64,000 nt of DNA from Erysipelotrichaceae bacterium (lineage in GTDB: Bacteria > Bacillota_I > Bacilli_A > Erysipelotrichales > Erysipelotrichaceae). The DNA lies in contig JALEZD010000019.1 in the NCBI GenBank assembly GCA_022772735.1, forward strand, positions 1-64,000, read 5' to 3'. Positions 19,184 to 32,028 of this stretch are shown piece after piece (position 1 is the first letter of the stretch; the number at the start of each line of letters is the position of its first letter). The notes under the pieces are model-generated. The model saw nothing but the letters and a program-made list of their open reading frames with translations, did no database searches and was not told the DNA's origin. Both the position numbers and the translations under genes were made by a program.

Positions 19184-19516
19184 ATGAAAAAACTTTATAG
19201 AATTAAAAAAAATGAAGAATTTCAAAAAATAATTTCTAAAAAACAATCTGTTGCCAATAAAAATTTTGTTATTTATTTTGTTCAAAAATCTATGCCTTTT
19301 GCTAGAGTTGGAATATCAGTCAGTAAAAAACTTGGAACTGCAGTAGATAGAAATTTGTATAAAAGAAGATTAAGAATGTTAATCAATGATTTAATTAGTT
19401 TTGATGATTATGAATATGATTTAATTATAATCATTAGAAATTCATTTATTAATTCAACTTTTTTAGATAATAAAAAACAGTTGGAAAATATAATTAAAAA
19501 AGTTAAAATTAAGTGA
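19184..19516 (+). CDS. rnpA: Ribonuclease P protein component
   Basis: The protein cofactor of the tRNA 5'-processing ribozyme. At 110 aa and very basic, it carries the family signature VGISVSKKLGTAVDRNLYKRRLR around residues 45-65 and the preceding FVIYFVQ strand. Its start lies 8 nt after the rpmH terminator T-run, with no clear Shine-Dalgarno, so low expression is plausible. The next gene, yidC, starts 22 nt on. Confidence 0.96.
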   Translation: MKKLYRIKKNEEFQKIISKKQSVANKNFVIYFVQKSMPFARVGISVSKKLGTAVDRNLYKRRLRMLINDLISFDDYEYDLIIIIRNSFINSTFLDNKKQLENIIKKVKIK

Positions 19517-19538
19517 AAAACAAAGTAGGAGAAAAGTA

Positions 19539-20420
19539 ATGAAATTTAAAAATAAAAAATTATTAATATTACTTCTATTAGTTGCATCAGCTCTTTTCCT
19601 TTCAGGATGTGCTGCTCCAACAGATGAAGCTGGAAAAATTATTAGAATTACTACAGAAACAACATTTAAACACATATTTGAAACAGAAGGTTGGTTTAAT
19701 ACAATATTTGTATATCCTCTTTCTCAAGCAATTAACTATCTTGCACCAAAAACTGGTGTTGCACTTGCGATTACAATTGTTACTGTTATAGTAAATGCAT
19801 TTATACTACTATTTACATTAAAGTCAACAATTCAAACTCAACAAATGCAAATGCTTCAACCTGAAATGGATAAAATTAATAAAAAATATGAAGGTAAAAC
19901 AGATGAAGCTTCTAAGATGAAACAAGCTCAAGAACTTCAAGCTCTTTATAAAAAATATAATATTAATCCTTTTGGTGCAATTTTAACAACTTTTATACAA
20001 TTACCTATCATTATGGCAATGTATCAATCAGTTCAAAGATCACAAGCTGTTTATGAAGGTTCTTTCTGGGGACTAAGTTTAGCACAAGCTCCTCTTGATG
20101 GTATTAAAGCTGGTCAATTCTTATACATTTTATTATTTGTTATAATGCTTATTACTCAAATTGGCTCAATGATGTTACCTCAATATTTAAATAAGAAAAA
20201 GATTATCAAAGAAGCTGAATTACATCATAAAAAACCTGAAATACCAAAAAATCCTAATCAAAATATGATGTACTATATGATGATTCCAATTTTATGGTTG
20301 TCAATCACATGGCCAGCAGCTATGACTGTATATTGGATTATTAACTCTTTAATAATGATTTCAAAAACATTAATTGTTCAAAATATTATTTCAAATCATC
20401 AAAAAGAAGGACAATATTAA
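19539..20420 (+). CDS. yidC: Membrane protein insertase YidC (Oxa1/SpoIIIJ type), lipoprotein
   Basis: Inserts and folds membrane proteins, alone or with SecYEG. The 293-aa Gram-positive form has a lipoprotein signal (LLLLVASALFLSGC, lipid-modified Cys near 24), then five membrane helices: LAPKTGVALAITIVTVIV near 70, the coiled cytoplasmic hairpin (MDKINKKYEGKTDEASKMKQ), FGAILTTFIQLPIIMAMY, LYILLFVIMLITQIG, and the final pair MMIPILWLSITWPAAMTVYWIINSLI. It is followed after 1 nt by jag, as in most Bacillota. Confidence 0.96.
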   Translation: MKFKNKKLLILLLLVASALFLSGCAAPTDEAGKIIRITTETTFKHIFETEGWFNTIFVYPLSQAINYLAPKTGVALAITIVTVIVNAFILLFTLKSTIQTQQMQMLQPEMDKINKKYEGKTDEASKMKQAQELQALYKKYNINPFGAILTTFIQLPIIMAMYQSVQRSQAVYEGSFWGLSLAQAPLDGIKAGQFLYILLFVIMLITQIGSMMLPQYLNKKKIIKEAELHHKKPEIPKNPNQNMMYYMMIPILWLSITWPAAMTVYWIINSLIMISKTLIVQNIISNHQKEGQY

Positions 20421-20421
20421 T

Positions 20422-21033
20422 ATGAAACAATATACTGCAAAAAATTTAAATGATGTATTAGCTCTTGCAGCTCAAGATAAAAATTGTAGTTTAGAAGATT
20501 TAAATTATGAAATCATTGAAGAGAAAAAAGGTATATTAGGTATTGGTAATTCAGTCACAATAAAAGCATACACATTAAATGATGTTAAAGAATTTTTATT
20601 CGATTATTTAGGTAACTTTTTTACAGAGATAGATTACGAAATTGAAGTTGAGATAACTGAAATTGAAAATGGTTTTAAGGTAAAATTAAATTCAGATAAT
20701 AATGCAAAACTTATTGGACATAATGGAAGAACTTTACACGCTATAAATACTGTTGTAAAAAGTGCTGTAAATAATTATTTTAAGAAAAAGTATAATCTAT
20801 TAATTGATATAAATAATTATAAAGATGAAAGATATAAAAAAGTAAAATCTATGGCTATTAGAATAGCTAAAAATGTTAAAAGAACAAAAATAGATGCAGT
20901 ACTTGATCCTATGCCAAATGATGAAAGAAAAATTATTCATCAAGCACTTACAAACTTTGAAAATATAAAAACTGAAAGTGAAGGCGAAGGTAAAAATAGA
21001 CATCTAAAAATTATGTATGTTGAATCAAAATAA
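20422..21033 (+). CDS. jag: RNA-binding protein Jag/KhpB
   Basis: A KhpA partner that binds RNA and influences cell elongation. Its 203 residues contain an N-terminal Jag domain (MKQYTAKNLNDVLALAAQ), a type II KH domain (LIGHNGRTLHAINTVVKSA) and a C-terminal R3H domain (MPNDERKIIHQAL). I use the ATG at 20422, 10 nt after AGAAGGA. An ATG 16 codons upstream lies inside yidC and adds a non-conserved stretch. It is the end of the operon, with a terminator directly after. Confidence 0.93.
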   Translation: MKQYTAKNLNDVLALAAQDKNCSLEDLNYEIIEEKKGILGIGNSVTIKAYTLNDVKEFLFDYLGNFFTEIDYEIEVEITEIENGFKVKLNSDNNAKLIGHNGRTLHAINTVVKSAVNNYFKKKYNLLIDINNYKDERYKKVKSMAIRIAKNVKRTKIDAVLDPMPNDERKIIHQALTNFENIKTESEGEGKNRHLKIMYVESK

Positions 21034-21067
21034 AAGAAGTTTAGATATTTTCTAATCTTCTTTTTTT
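21032..21067. terminator. Terminator between jag and the converging acetyltransferase gene
   Basis: AAAAGAAG (21032-21039) pairs with CTTCTTTT (21057-21064), with an inner stem TTAGA/TCTAA, followed by more T. It overlaps both gene ends and can act in both directions. Confidence 0.85.
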
Positions 21068-21498
21068 TATCTTCTATAATACATATCAATATGTGGAATA
21101 TTATCTTCTAAATAAATATCTGATTCTTTTTTTAAACCTATTTGATTATAATATTTTTCTAAATGTGCTTGAGCTTGTGCATAAATGTCATAATTTGGAT
21201 AAATTTCATCACAAATTTCTTTTACCTTATTTAATAGTTCATTCCCTAGCCTTTTTCCACGATAATTTTTATTTACTATTACTCTTCCTAATTTTATATA
21301 TTTATCTGTTTCTATAAGCCTAAAATAAGCTATTATTTTATTATCTTCTTCTTTAAATACATGAATACAATTTTTATCATCTAAATCTATTTCTTGATAT
21401 GGACAATTTTGTTCTACAACAAAAATAGAAACTCTTTCTATCATAATATTAAGTAATTCTATTGTTGATAATTCGTGTAATCTTTTTATTTTCCACAT
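21067..21498 (-). CDS. GNAT acetyltransferase, ElaA family
   Basis: An N-acetyltransferase-fold protein of 143 aa. The ElaA-type signature VSIFVVEQNCPYQEIDLDD is at about 27-45. The acetyl-CoA-binding motif A is LGRVIVNKNYRGKRLGNELL (R/Q-x-x-G-x-G/A) and the C-terminal element is YAQAQAHLEKYYNQIGL. The acceptor substrate of ElaA is not established. It is a single gene between the jag terminator and oriC. Confidence 0.85.
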   Translation of the reverse strand: MWKIKRLHELSTIELLNIMIERVSIFVVEQNCPYQEIDLDDKNCIHVFKEEDNKIIAYFRLIETDKYIKLGRVIVNKNYRGKRLGNELLNKVKEICDEIYPNYDIYAQAQAHLEKYYNQIGLKKESDIYLEDNIPHIDMYYRR

Positions 21499-21559
21499 TT
21501 TATTTTCCTCCCATAATTATATATTGCATTTTTTAACAATATATAAACATTTTAACATA

Positions 21560-21850
21560 AATAGTTTTCAACAATTGTGGATATTTGTGGAAAAGTATTA
21601 TTTATCCTTTATTTATGCCACTTTTTTAATGTTTATATTTCAAAAAAATTTATACAAATTTTTAAGTTATACAACTTTCCACAATTTTTTTGTATGTAGA
21701 TAAATTTATAAACATTTTTTAAACAAATAAAAGTTGTGGATAAATGTGGAAAACTTATAAATAATAGTTTATTTAGTATAATTTTATAAAACTATTATTG
21801 TGGATAAATAAAATTGTAATAATTTTATGCTAGAAATTGTGGATAAATAG
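21560..21850. other. oriC: Replication origin oriC, part 1 (DnaA-box cluster upstream of dnaA)
   Basis: Three perfect DnaA boxes TGTGGATAA lie at 21735-21743, 21799-21807 and 21838-21846. Near-matches are TGTGGATAT (21576), TGTGGAAAA (21586 and 21745) and a reversed TTTCCACA (21676). The whole 21499-21895 gap is about 400 bp of very AT-rich DNA with no gene. Base skew changes sign here: the plus strand is C-rich to the left (13 C to 3 G at 19801-19860) and G-rich to the right (16 G to 10 C at 22261-22320). Confidence 0.95.
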
Positions 21851-21895
21851 CTATATTATAGTAATGCACTATTTGTTTTTTATGAGGTAATAATT

Positions 21896-23257
21896 ATGTT
21901 AGACAACAGTATTTTTCTAAAAAATATATGGAATAAAACTTTAGAATTAATAAAAAAAGAAAATGCAATTGATACTCAAATAATAGATGCATTCTTCACT
22001 GGTGCTACACTTGTTGAAGTAAATGAAGTTAAAGCTATTATTAAAGTAGAAAATGTTATTTCTCTTTCAATATTAAATAATGATATTGAAATAATTAAAG
22101 TTTATATACAAGAAGCATTGGAACTTACTAAACCTATAAATGTTGAAATTGTAACAGAATACGAATTTAATAAAATTCCAAAAATTAATGACATTCAAAT
22201 AACTCAAGTCTTTGATGGTGAATTTTTAGGAAATGATAGAACTTTCGATAATTTTGTAGTTGGTGATTGTAATAGAGAAAGTCATGCGGCAGCTCTTGCA
22301 AGTGCATATAACCCTGGTAAATTTTTTAATCCACTTTTTATATATGGTAATTCTGGATTAGGAAAAACTCATTTATTATTTGCGATTGGAAATTATGTTA
22401 AAAAATTAGATAAAACAAAAAAAATATATTATACAGATTCTCTTAAATTTGTTGAAACTGTTGCGGATAATATAAAAAATGGAAGTATAGATTCTTTTAA
22501 AAAATACATGTATGGAATAGATGTTTTATTGATTGATGACATTCAATTTCTTGCGAATAAAGAAAAATCACACGAAGTATTTTTTACAATATTTAACGAA
22601 TTAGTTAATAACGGAAAACAAATATGTATTGTATCTGATAGACTTCCACAAGAAATTAAGGGATTAGAAAATAGACTTATTAGTAGATTTAATTCAGGAT
22701 TATCTGTAGGTATAGATTCTCCTGAATTTGAAACATCTTTAGCTATATTAAAAATGAAATTACAAAATACTGGTTTTGATCAAAATACAATAGATAATGA
22801 TGCTTTATCTTTAATAGCATCTAATTTTAGTAAAGATGTAAGAAGTTTAGAAGGTGCTTTAAATAGAGTTTTATTTTATTCTATACAATTTAAAAAAGAA
22901 GATGGAAGAATTGATTTAGAACTCGCAAGTAATGCTTTAAAAGGTCAAACAATAGTTTCTGATAAATCTGGATTAAGTCCTAAAAAAATAATAAAAGTTG
23001 TTTCTGAATATTATTGTCTTAGTAAGCAACAAATTACATCTAAAACTAGAACAAAAAATATTGCAATGGCAAGACATATTTCTATTTACTTATGTAGAAA
23101 ATTACTTGACTTACCTTATATAAAAATAGGTGAAGAATTTGGTGGTAGAGATCATTCAACTGTAATGAGTGCCTGTGAAAAAGTAGAAAATCAAATTAAA
23201 ATTAATGCTTCATATAAACAAGCAATAAATGAAATAGAAAATTTAATTAATCAATGA
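21896..23257 (+). CDS. dnaA: Chromosomal replication initiator DnaA
   Basis: An AAA+ protein that binds DnaA boxes, melts oriC and loads the helicase. It has 453 aa: an N-terminal interaction domain, linker, then the AAA+ domain with Walker A YGNSGLGKTHLL, Walker B VLLIDDIQFLANKE and sensor motifs (ISRFNSGLSV). The C-terminal DNA-binding domain includes the signature GGRDHSTVMSACEKV. GAGGT lies upstream of the ATG. DnaA boxes on both sides suggest autoregulation. Confidence 0.99.
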   Translation: MLDNSIFLKNIWNKTLELIKKENAIDTQIIDAFFTGATLVEVNEVKAIIKVENVISLSILNNDIEIIKVYIQEALELTKPINVEIVTEYEFNKIPKINDIQITQVFDGEFLGNDRTFDNFVVGDCNRESHAAALASAYNPGKFFNPLFIYGNSGLGKTHLLFAIGNYVKKLDKTKKIYYTDSLKFVETVADNIKNGSIDSFKKYMYGIDVLLIDDIQFLANKEKSHEVFFTIFNELVNNGKQICIVSDRLPQEIKGLENRLISRFNSGLSVGIDSPEFETSLAILKMKLQNTGFDQNTIDNDALSLIASNFSKDVRSLEGALNRVLFYSIQFKKEDGRIDLELASNALKGQTIVSDKSGLSPKKIIKVVSEYYCLSKQQITSKTRTKNIAMARHISIYLCRKLLDLPYIKIGEEFGGRDHSTVMSACEKVENQIKINASYKQAINEIENLINQ

Positions 23258-23404
23258 TTTATCTACAATTTATTAACTTTTAAACCACACATAAAAATGA
23301 TAAAATTATACTGTTATTAAGCTATATATTAAAGTTTTCCACATTTCCACATACATAGTATTAATAAATCTTATTTAAATAAATATATATAAAGGAGAAT
23401 TCAA
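23258..23404. other. oriC: Replication origin oriC, part 2 (dnaA-dnaN intergenic region)
   Basis: TTATCTACA (23259-23267), TTTTCCACA (23335-23343) and ATTTCCACA (23343-23351) are DnaA boxes with one or two changes, in the opposite orientation to the upstream cluster. They are followed by an almost pure A/T stretch (about 23360-23393) suited to DNA unwinding. This matches the bipartite origin layout of B. subtilis. Confidence 0.8.
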
Positions 23405-24529
23405 ATGAACTTTAAAATTTCAAAAAATGTTTTATATAACTCTTTACAATTAGTTTCAAAAGCTATTTCTAATAATTCACCTTTACCAGCATTATCAGGT
23501 ATAAAAATAGATGTTGAAAAAAATTCAATAACTCTTACAGGTAGTGATGCAGAAATTAGTATTAAAAAAGTTTTAACTAATGAAGAAATAGAAAATTTAA
23601 ATTTAATAATTATTGAAGAAGGTAGTATAGTAATTGAATCTAGATATTTATTAGAAATTGTTAGAAAAATAGATTCAAGTGAAATAAATTTTGAAATTGT
23701 AGATGGTTCATTAATTAAAATTACAGGTAAATCTGTAGAATATAAAATAAATGGAATTAGAAGTAGTGAATATCCTTTAATAGATTTTAATAAACCAAAT
23801 ACTACATTTAAAATAAATTCTTTAATACTTCAAAAAGTTATTAATCAAACAACATTTGCGACAAGTGATAAAGAAATAAGACAAGTATTAACAGGAGTAA
23901 ATTTTAATTTAAAAGATAAAAATTTAGAATGTGTTGCGACTGATAGTTTTAGATTAGCTAAAAAAACTATAAAAGTTGATAGTGATTTAAATTTTAATAT
24001 AACAATCCCTTCAAAAAGTTTAAATGAATTATCTAAAGCTATAGAAAAAGATGAAGATATTGAAATTTCTATAAATAATAAACTTGCTCAATTTTATATT
24101 AATAATACATTAATTCAAACAAGATTAATTGAAGGAGCATATCCAGAAACTAATAGATTGATACCTACAGTTTTCAAAACAGAAATAACTTTGGATTCTA
24201 GAGAAATGGTTAGTGCTATTGATAGAGCAATTTTTATAAAAAATGAAGGTGTTTCAATAATTAAATTATCAATAAATAAAGAAAACATGATTATTTCCAG
24301 CAAATCTCAAGAAGTAGGATCATTACAAGAAATTATTGTTCCTGAAAATATTAAAGGTGATAATATAGATATTAGTTTCAGTGGAAATTATGTATTAGAT
24401 GCAATTAGATATTTAAATGCAAATAAGATAAAAATAAATTTTAGTGGAGAAATGAAACCATTTATAATTGAAAATTTAGATGATAGTTCAATTCTACAAT
24501 TAGTTTTACCAGTTAGAACTTATAATTAG
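23405..24529 (+). CDS. dnaN: DNA polymerase III sliding clamp (beta subunit)
   Basis: The ring-shaped dimer that tethers the replicase to DNA. Its 374 residues form three repeats of the clamp fold. Recognisable parts are the start MNFKISKNVLYNSLQLVSKAI, the motif GVNFNLKDKNLECVATDSFRLA at mid-protein, and the C-terminus IENLDDSSILQLVLPVRTYN, the conserved hydrophobic-pocket end. Ribosome-binding site AAAGGAGA. A terminator follows at once. Confidence 0.98.
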   Translation: MNFKISKNVLYNSLQLVSKAISNNSPLPALSGIKIDVEKNSITLTGSDAEISIKKVLTNEEIENLNLIIIEEGSIVIESRYLLEIVRKIDSSEINFEIVDGSLIKITGKSVEYKINGIRSSEYPLIDFNKPNTTFKINSLILQKVINQTTFATSDKEIRQVLTGVNFNLKDKNLECVATDSFRLAKKTIKVDSDLNFNITIPSKSLNELSKAIEKDEDIEISINNKLAQFYINNTLIQTRLIEGAYPETNRLIPTVFKTEITLDSREMVSAIDRAIFIKNEGVSIIKLSINKENMIISSKSQEVGSLQEIIVPENIKGDNIDISFSGNYVLDAIRYLNANKIKINFSGEMKPFIIENLDDSSILQLVLPVRTYN

Positions 24530-24548
24530 CTCTTTTAAGAGCTTTTTT
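24528..24548 (+). terminator. Terminator after dnaN
   Basis: AGCTCT-TTTA-AGAGCT followed by six T, beginning inside the dnaN stop codon. A fresh -10 TATAAT (24656-24661) then serves yaaA-recF-gyrBA. Confidence 0.88.
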
Positions 24549-24692
24549 AATTTTAAATTAGTTTTAAACAATTTTTTATTAAATACATATTGGTATATAA
24601 TAAAAAAATAATTTTGAAATATAGGGCTTTATTTTAGTTATAATCCGTTTTGTGGTATAATTAATAAGGGTTTTTACCCAATTGGAGAATAT

Positions 24693-24892
24693 ATGACAAA
24701 AATACATACTGATTACATTACACTAGGTCAACTTTTAAAAGTAGAAAACATTTTTTCTACAGGTGGAGAAGTTAAAATGTTAATTTCTACATTAGATATA
24801 AAAGTTAATGGTGAAAATGAAAATAGAAGAGGAAGAAAACTTTATCCAAATGATGAAGTAGTAGTTCAAGGAAAAAAATTTAAAATTGAAAA

Positions 24893-24896
<4 letters not shown>
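24693..24896 (+). CDS. yaaA: S4-domain protein YaaA
   Basis: A 67-aa RNA-binding S4-domain protein always found between dnaN and recF in Bacillota. It has been linked to 50S assembly, but its role is poorly known. Motifs: ITLGQLLKVENIFSTGGEVK and the RNA-binding VNGENENRRGRKLYPNDEV. It overlaps recF by 4 bp (ATGA) and is preceded by GGAG. Confidence 0.93.
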
Positions 24897-27924
<3,028 letters not shown>

Positions 27925-27938
27925 GAAAGAGGTAAAAA

Positions 27939-30398
27939 ATGGAAGAAAAATTTAATCATGGAAAAATAAAAGAAACTGATTTATCTCATGAGATGCGTAC
28001 TTCATTCTTAGATTATTCGATGAGTGTAATTGTATCAAGAGCATTACCAGATGTTAGAGATGGATTAAAACCAGTTCATAGAAGAGTTTTATATGCAATG
28101 AATGATTTGGGTATTGTTGCAGATAAACCACATAAAAAATCCGCAAGAATTGTAGGAGAAGTAATTGGTAAATATCACCCTCATGGTGATAGTGCTGTTT
28201 ATGAAACAATGGTAAGAATGGCACAAGATTTTAGTTATAGATATCCACTTGTAGATGGACATGGAAATTTTGGTTCTATTGATGGTGATGGAGCTGCTGC
28301 AATGCGTTATACAGAAGCTAGAATGTCAAAAATTTCAATGGAACTTGTAAAGGATATCCAAAAAGATACTATTGATTGGAATGATAACTATGATGGTGAA
28401 GAAAAAGAACCTGCAGTATTACCATCTAGATTTCCTAATCTTTTGGTAAATGGTGGTACAGGAATTGCTGTTGGTATGGCAACAAATATGCCACCACATA
28501 ATATGAAAGAAACAATAAATGCAGTAATTGCTCAAATAGATAATCCTGATATAAGTGTGTTAGAACTTATGGAAAAATATATTTATGGTCCTGATTTTCC
28601 GACTGGTTCATATATTTTAGGAAGATCAGGAATAAAACAAGCTTTTGAAACAGGAAAAGGTAGTATAGTAATGCGTGCAAAAAGTGAGGTTGATGAATTA
28701 GATAATGGTAAACCTCGCATAATTATTACTGAAATACCATACATGGTTAATAAAGCTATGCTTGTTGAAAAAATAGCTAGTCTTGTTAGGGATAAAGCTA
28801 TTGATGGAATAACAGATTTACGTGATGAATCTAATAGAAGTGGAATTAGAATTGTAATTGAATGTAGAAAAGATGTTCAACCTGAAGTTTTATTAAATCA
28901 ACTATATAGATTAACTTCTCTTCAAACTACATTTGGAGTAAATAATATTGTTTTAGTAAATGGAACACCAATGCAACTTGGATTAAAAGATTTATTACAA
29001 TATTATATTAACCATCAAATTGATGTTACAGAAAGAAGAACAAAATATGAACTAAAAAAAGCACAAGATAGAGCACATATTTTAGAAGGTTTAATTATTG
29101 CGTTAGATAATCTTGATGAAATTATTAATACAATTAGAAATTCAAAAGATACAAATGAAGCTTTACCGGCATTAATAAATAATTTTGGATTAACAGAAGT
29201 TCAAGCCAGAGCAATTTTAGAAATGCAATTAAGAAGACTTACTGGACTTGAGAGACAAAAAATATTAGATGAATTTAATGAATTAATGATAATTATTACA
29301 GACTTAAAAGATATTTTATCAAATCATAGTAGAGTTTTAGATATTATTAAAACAGAATTAATGGAAATTAGTGAAAAATATGGTGATAATAGAAGATCTG
29401 AAATAATTGATGCAGATATTGATATGGAAGATGAAGATTTAATTCCTGTAGAAGATATTGTTGTTACAATGACAATAAATGGATATATAAAACGAATTGC
29501 ATCTGATACATATAGAGTTCAAAATCGAGGTGGTAAAGGTGTAAAGGGAATGAGTGTTAATGAGGATGATGTAATTGATCAATTAGTAAGTATGTCAACT
29601 CATGATTATTTATTGTTATTCACAAATTTTGGTAAGGTTTATAGAATAAAAGGATTTAAAGTTCCAAATTCTAGTAGAAATGGAAAAGGAATTCCTGTTG
29701 TTAATTTATTAAATCTTGATAAAAACGAAAAAGTATCTGCACTTGTTCCAATAAAAAAAGAAAATGAAGAATATAAATATCTATTCTTTGTAACTAAAAA
29801 TGGAACTGTTAAAAGAGTATCTGTTGATGAGTTTGAAAGTATAAGACAAAATGGTAAGATTGCAATTACTATGGATGAAGATGATGAACTTGTAAGAGTA
29901 AAACAAACAACAGGTAATGATGAAATAATTATTGCTGGTTCAAATGGACATGCAGTAAGATTTAATGAAAATGCAGTTAGAGTTATGGGAAGAGTTGCTA
30001 GAGGGGTTAAAGGTTTCAATACGAATGGTTCAAATGTTATTGGAATGGCTACAAGTAATGAAGGTAACTTTATATTAACTATTACTGAAAATGGATATGG
30101 TAAAAAATCTTCATTAGATGATTATAGATTAACTAATAGGGGTACTAAAGGTGTTATAACTGTTAAAATAACAGAAAAAACTGGAAGTTTAATATCTATG
30201 AGAGCTGTAAAAGGTGATGAAGATTGTTTGATTGTTACAGATGATGGAATAATTATCAGAATTTCATTAAATCAGGTTTCAACATATGGAAGAAATTCTC
30301 AAGGTGTAAGAGTAATAAATGTTTCTGAAGAATCACGAGTTTCAAGAATTGCAATAGTAGATTCAAGTGAAGAAACTAATGAAGAACTAGGTGAATAA
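27939..30398 (+). CDS. gyrA: DNA gyrase subunit A
   Basis: The breakage-reunion subunit. It has 819 aa with the catalytic tyrosine Y124 in [10 protein letters not shown] and six C-terminal beta-propeller blades that wrap DNA. The GyrA-box is represented by [11 protein letters not shown], which marks gyrase rather than topoisomerase IV. The quinolone-determining loop reads [10 protein letters not shown] with S85 and E89, the usual susceptible-type residues in Gram-positive gyrase. The tail is acidic ([22 protein letters not shown]). Confidence 0.99.
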   Translation: MEEKFNHGKIKETDLSHEMRTSFLDYSMSVIVSRALPDVRDGLKPVHRRVLYAMNDLGIVADKPHKKSARIVGEVIGKYHPHGDSAVYETMVRMAQDFSYRYPLVDGHGNFGSIDGDGAAAMRYTEARMSKISMELVKDIQKDTIDWNDNYDGEEKEPAVLPSRFPNLLVNGGTGIAVGMATNMPPHNMKETINAVIAQIDNPDISVLELMEKYIYGPDFPTGSYILGRSGIKQAFETGKGSIVMRAKSEVDELDNGKPRIIITEIPYMVNKAMLVEKIASLVRDKAIDGITDLRDESNRSGIRIVIECRKDVQPEVLLNQLYRLTSLQTTFGVNNIVLVNGTPMQLGLKDLLQYYINHQIDVTERRTKYELKKAQDRAHILEGLIIALDNLDEIINTIRNSKDTNEALPALINNFGLTEVQARAILEMQLRRLTGLERQKILDEFNELMIIITDLKDILSNHSRVLDIIKTELMEISEKYGDNRRSEIIDADIDMEDEDLIPVEDIVVTMTINGYIKRIASDTYRVQNRGGKGVKGMSVNEDDVIDQLVSMSTHDYLLLFTNFGKVYRIKGFKVPNSSRNGKGIPVVNLLNLDKNEKVSALVPIKKENEEYKYLFFVTKNGTVKRVSVDEFESIRQNGKIAITMDEDDELVRVKQTTGNDEIIIAGSNGHAVRFNENAVRVMGRVARGVKGFNTNGSNVIGMATSNEGNFILTITENGYGKKSSLDDYRLTNRGTKGVITVKITEKTGSLISMRAVKGDEDCLIVTDDGIIIRISLNQVSTYGRNSQGVRVINVSEESRVSRIAIVDSSEETNEELGE

Positions 30399-30412
30399 CT
30401 TAGTTCTTTTTA
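30383..30412 (+). terminator. Terminator after gyrA
   Basis: AAGAACTA/TAGTTCTT stem overlapping the gyrA stop, followed by T residues. Confidence 0.75.
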
Positions 30413-30469
30413 ATTTGTATTTGTAAAAGAAAAAATAGAGGTCTATAATCTTTATCTGGAGGTATAATT

Positions 30470-30835
30470 ATGAAATGTATGTTTATTATTTTAAATAATA
30501 CCGAAAAACTTGATGATTTGCTTAAAGCATTAGGTGATAACGGTATTAATGGTGCAACAATATTTGAAAGTACAGGAATGGCACATAAATTATTAAATAA
30601 TGATGATAATTATTTGAGATTTATAGGTTCATTAAAGGCAATTTTGAATCCTGATAGAGAAAATAATGTGACAATCTGTATTGTTTTAACTGATGAACAA
30701 GTTTTATTAGCTAGAGCTGCAGTACATCATATTCTTGGAGATTTATCAAAACCAGATACTGGAATATTATTTACAATGCCAATTGATTATATTGAAGGTG
30801 GTTCATTTGGAATTTATGGAAGTATATCAAAATGA
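30470..30835 (+). CDS. PII-like signalling protein
   Basis: A 121-aa protein with the length and strand order of the PII/ferredoxin-like trimer family: MKCMFIILNNTEKLDDLLKA as strand 1 and helix 1, INGATIFESTGMAHKLL in place of the T-loop region, then VTICIVLTDEQVLLARAAVHHILG. The classical T-loop sequence with its modified Tyr is absent, so it is a PII-like rather than a GlnB/GlnK protein. Such proteins bind nucleotides or small ligands and act on a transporter encoded beside them. It overlaps the following antiporter gene by 4 bp, which is the main evidence for its target. Ribosome-binding site TGGAGG. Confidence 0.7.
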   Translation: MKCMFIILNNTEKLDDLLKALGDNGINGATIFESTGMAHKLLNNDDNYLRFIGSLKAILNPDRENNVTICIVLTDEQVLLARAAVHHILGDLSKPDTGILFTMPIDYIEGGSFGIYGSISK

Positions 30836-32007
30836 GTAATTTAATTAATTCAGTTTATATACAAATTTCATTAGTATTTATCACAGGTTTATTATTTACT
30901 AAAATATCTAACAAATTAAAGCTACCTTCAGTTACAGGATATTTAGTAGGTGGATTATTACTTGGACCATATGTTTTAAATATTATTACAAAGGAAACAG
31001 TTGAAAATTTAGAAATATTTTCTAATATAGCATTAGGTTTTATAGCTTTTTCAATAGGGAATGAATTTAAATTAAGTTATTTTAAAAGAGTTGGAGTAAT
31101 GCCTATTGTAATAGCATGTCTTGAATCATTTTTTGCGGTATTATATGTTTTTATAGCAATGATTTTATTCAAACAGTCTTTTCAATTTTCTTTGATGATA
31201 GGTGCTATTGCAGCAGCTACAGCTCCAGCAGCAACTATTATGGTAATTAAACAATATAAAGCAAAAGGACCTGTTACAGAAACATTATTAAGTGTTGTGG
31301 CAATTGATGATGCAACTGCATTAATTTTATTTGGTTTTGCTCTAGCAATAGTTAATAGTGGTTCTTCTAACAACTCAAATTTATTTTTAATGTTATTATC
31401 ACCTTTACTTGAATTGTTTATTTCTTTTATCATAGGAGTAATTATTGGGATAATTTTTTCTTATATTATTAATTTCTTTAAAGAAAACTCGATAAGAAAT
31501 CCTCTTATTATTAGTATTGTTTTAATGTCATTGGGAATTTCAAATTATTTTAAAGCAAGTACATTGATGGTTTGTATGATTGTTGGTGCAGTATTTTGTA
31601 ATTTATCTAATAAATCAGATGAAATTATAAATTTATCAGAAAAAATGACTCCAGCATTATTTATGATGTTTTTTGTGTTAAGTGGAGCAGAATTAAATAT
31701 ATTAATATTACCAACAATAGGTTTTATAGGTGTAGTATATGTTATTTCAAGAATAATAGGTAAGTGTTTTGGAGCTTACTTAGGCGCAAAATTATGTAGT
31801 GCAAATGAAAATATTCAAAAATATTTAGGACCATGTTTAATTCCTCAAGCTGGGGTTGCTATAGGTTTGTCTTTAGTTGCAGAGAGTGCAGTTTCAGAAC
31901 ATGGTTCTACAATTAGAGCTATTATACTTTGTGCAACATTAATATATGAAATTTTTGGACCTTTCATTACAAAAGTATCTTTAACTAAAGCTAAAGAAAT
32001 AATTTAA
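30832..32007 (+). CDS. Cation:proton antiporter, CPA2 family
   Basis: A Na+/H+ or K+/H+ exchanger of 391 aa with about 12-13 helices. The start LFTKISNKLKLPSVTGYLVGGLLLGPYVLN is the CPA2 hallmark. The core ion site is VVAIDDATALILFGF with an adjacent Asp pair, which suggests electrogenic exchange. There is no C-terminal TrkA-N/RCK domain, so control may instead come from the PII-like protein encoded just before it. Translation of the two is coupled (ATGA). Confidence 0.88.
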   Translation: MSNLINSVYIQISLVFITGLLFTKISNKLKLPSVTGYLVGGLLLGPYVLNIITKETVENLEIFSNIALGFIAFSIGNEFKLSYFKRVGVMPIVIACLESFFAVLYVFIAMILFKQSFQFSLMIGAIAAATAPAATIMVIKQYKAKGPVTETLLSVVAIDDATALILFGFALAIVNSGSSNNSNLFLMLLSPLLELFISFIIGVIIGIIFSYIINFFKENSIRNPLIISIVLMSLGISNYFKASTLMVCMIVGAVFCNLSNKSDEIINLSEKMTPALFMMFFVLSGAELNILILPTIGFIGVVYVISRIIGKCFGAYLGAKLCSANENIQKYLGPCLIPQAGVAIGLSLVAESAVSEHGSTIRAIILCATLIYEIFGPFITKVSLTKAKEII

Positions 32008-32028
32008 TAAGTGATATGATTACATTAT

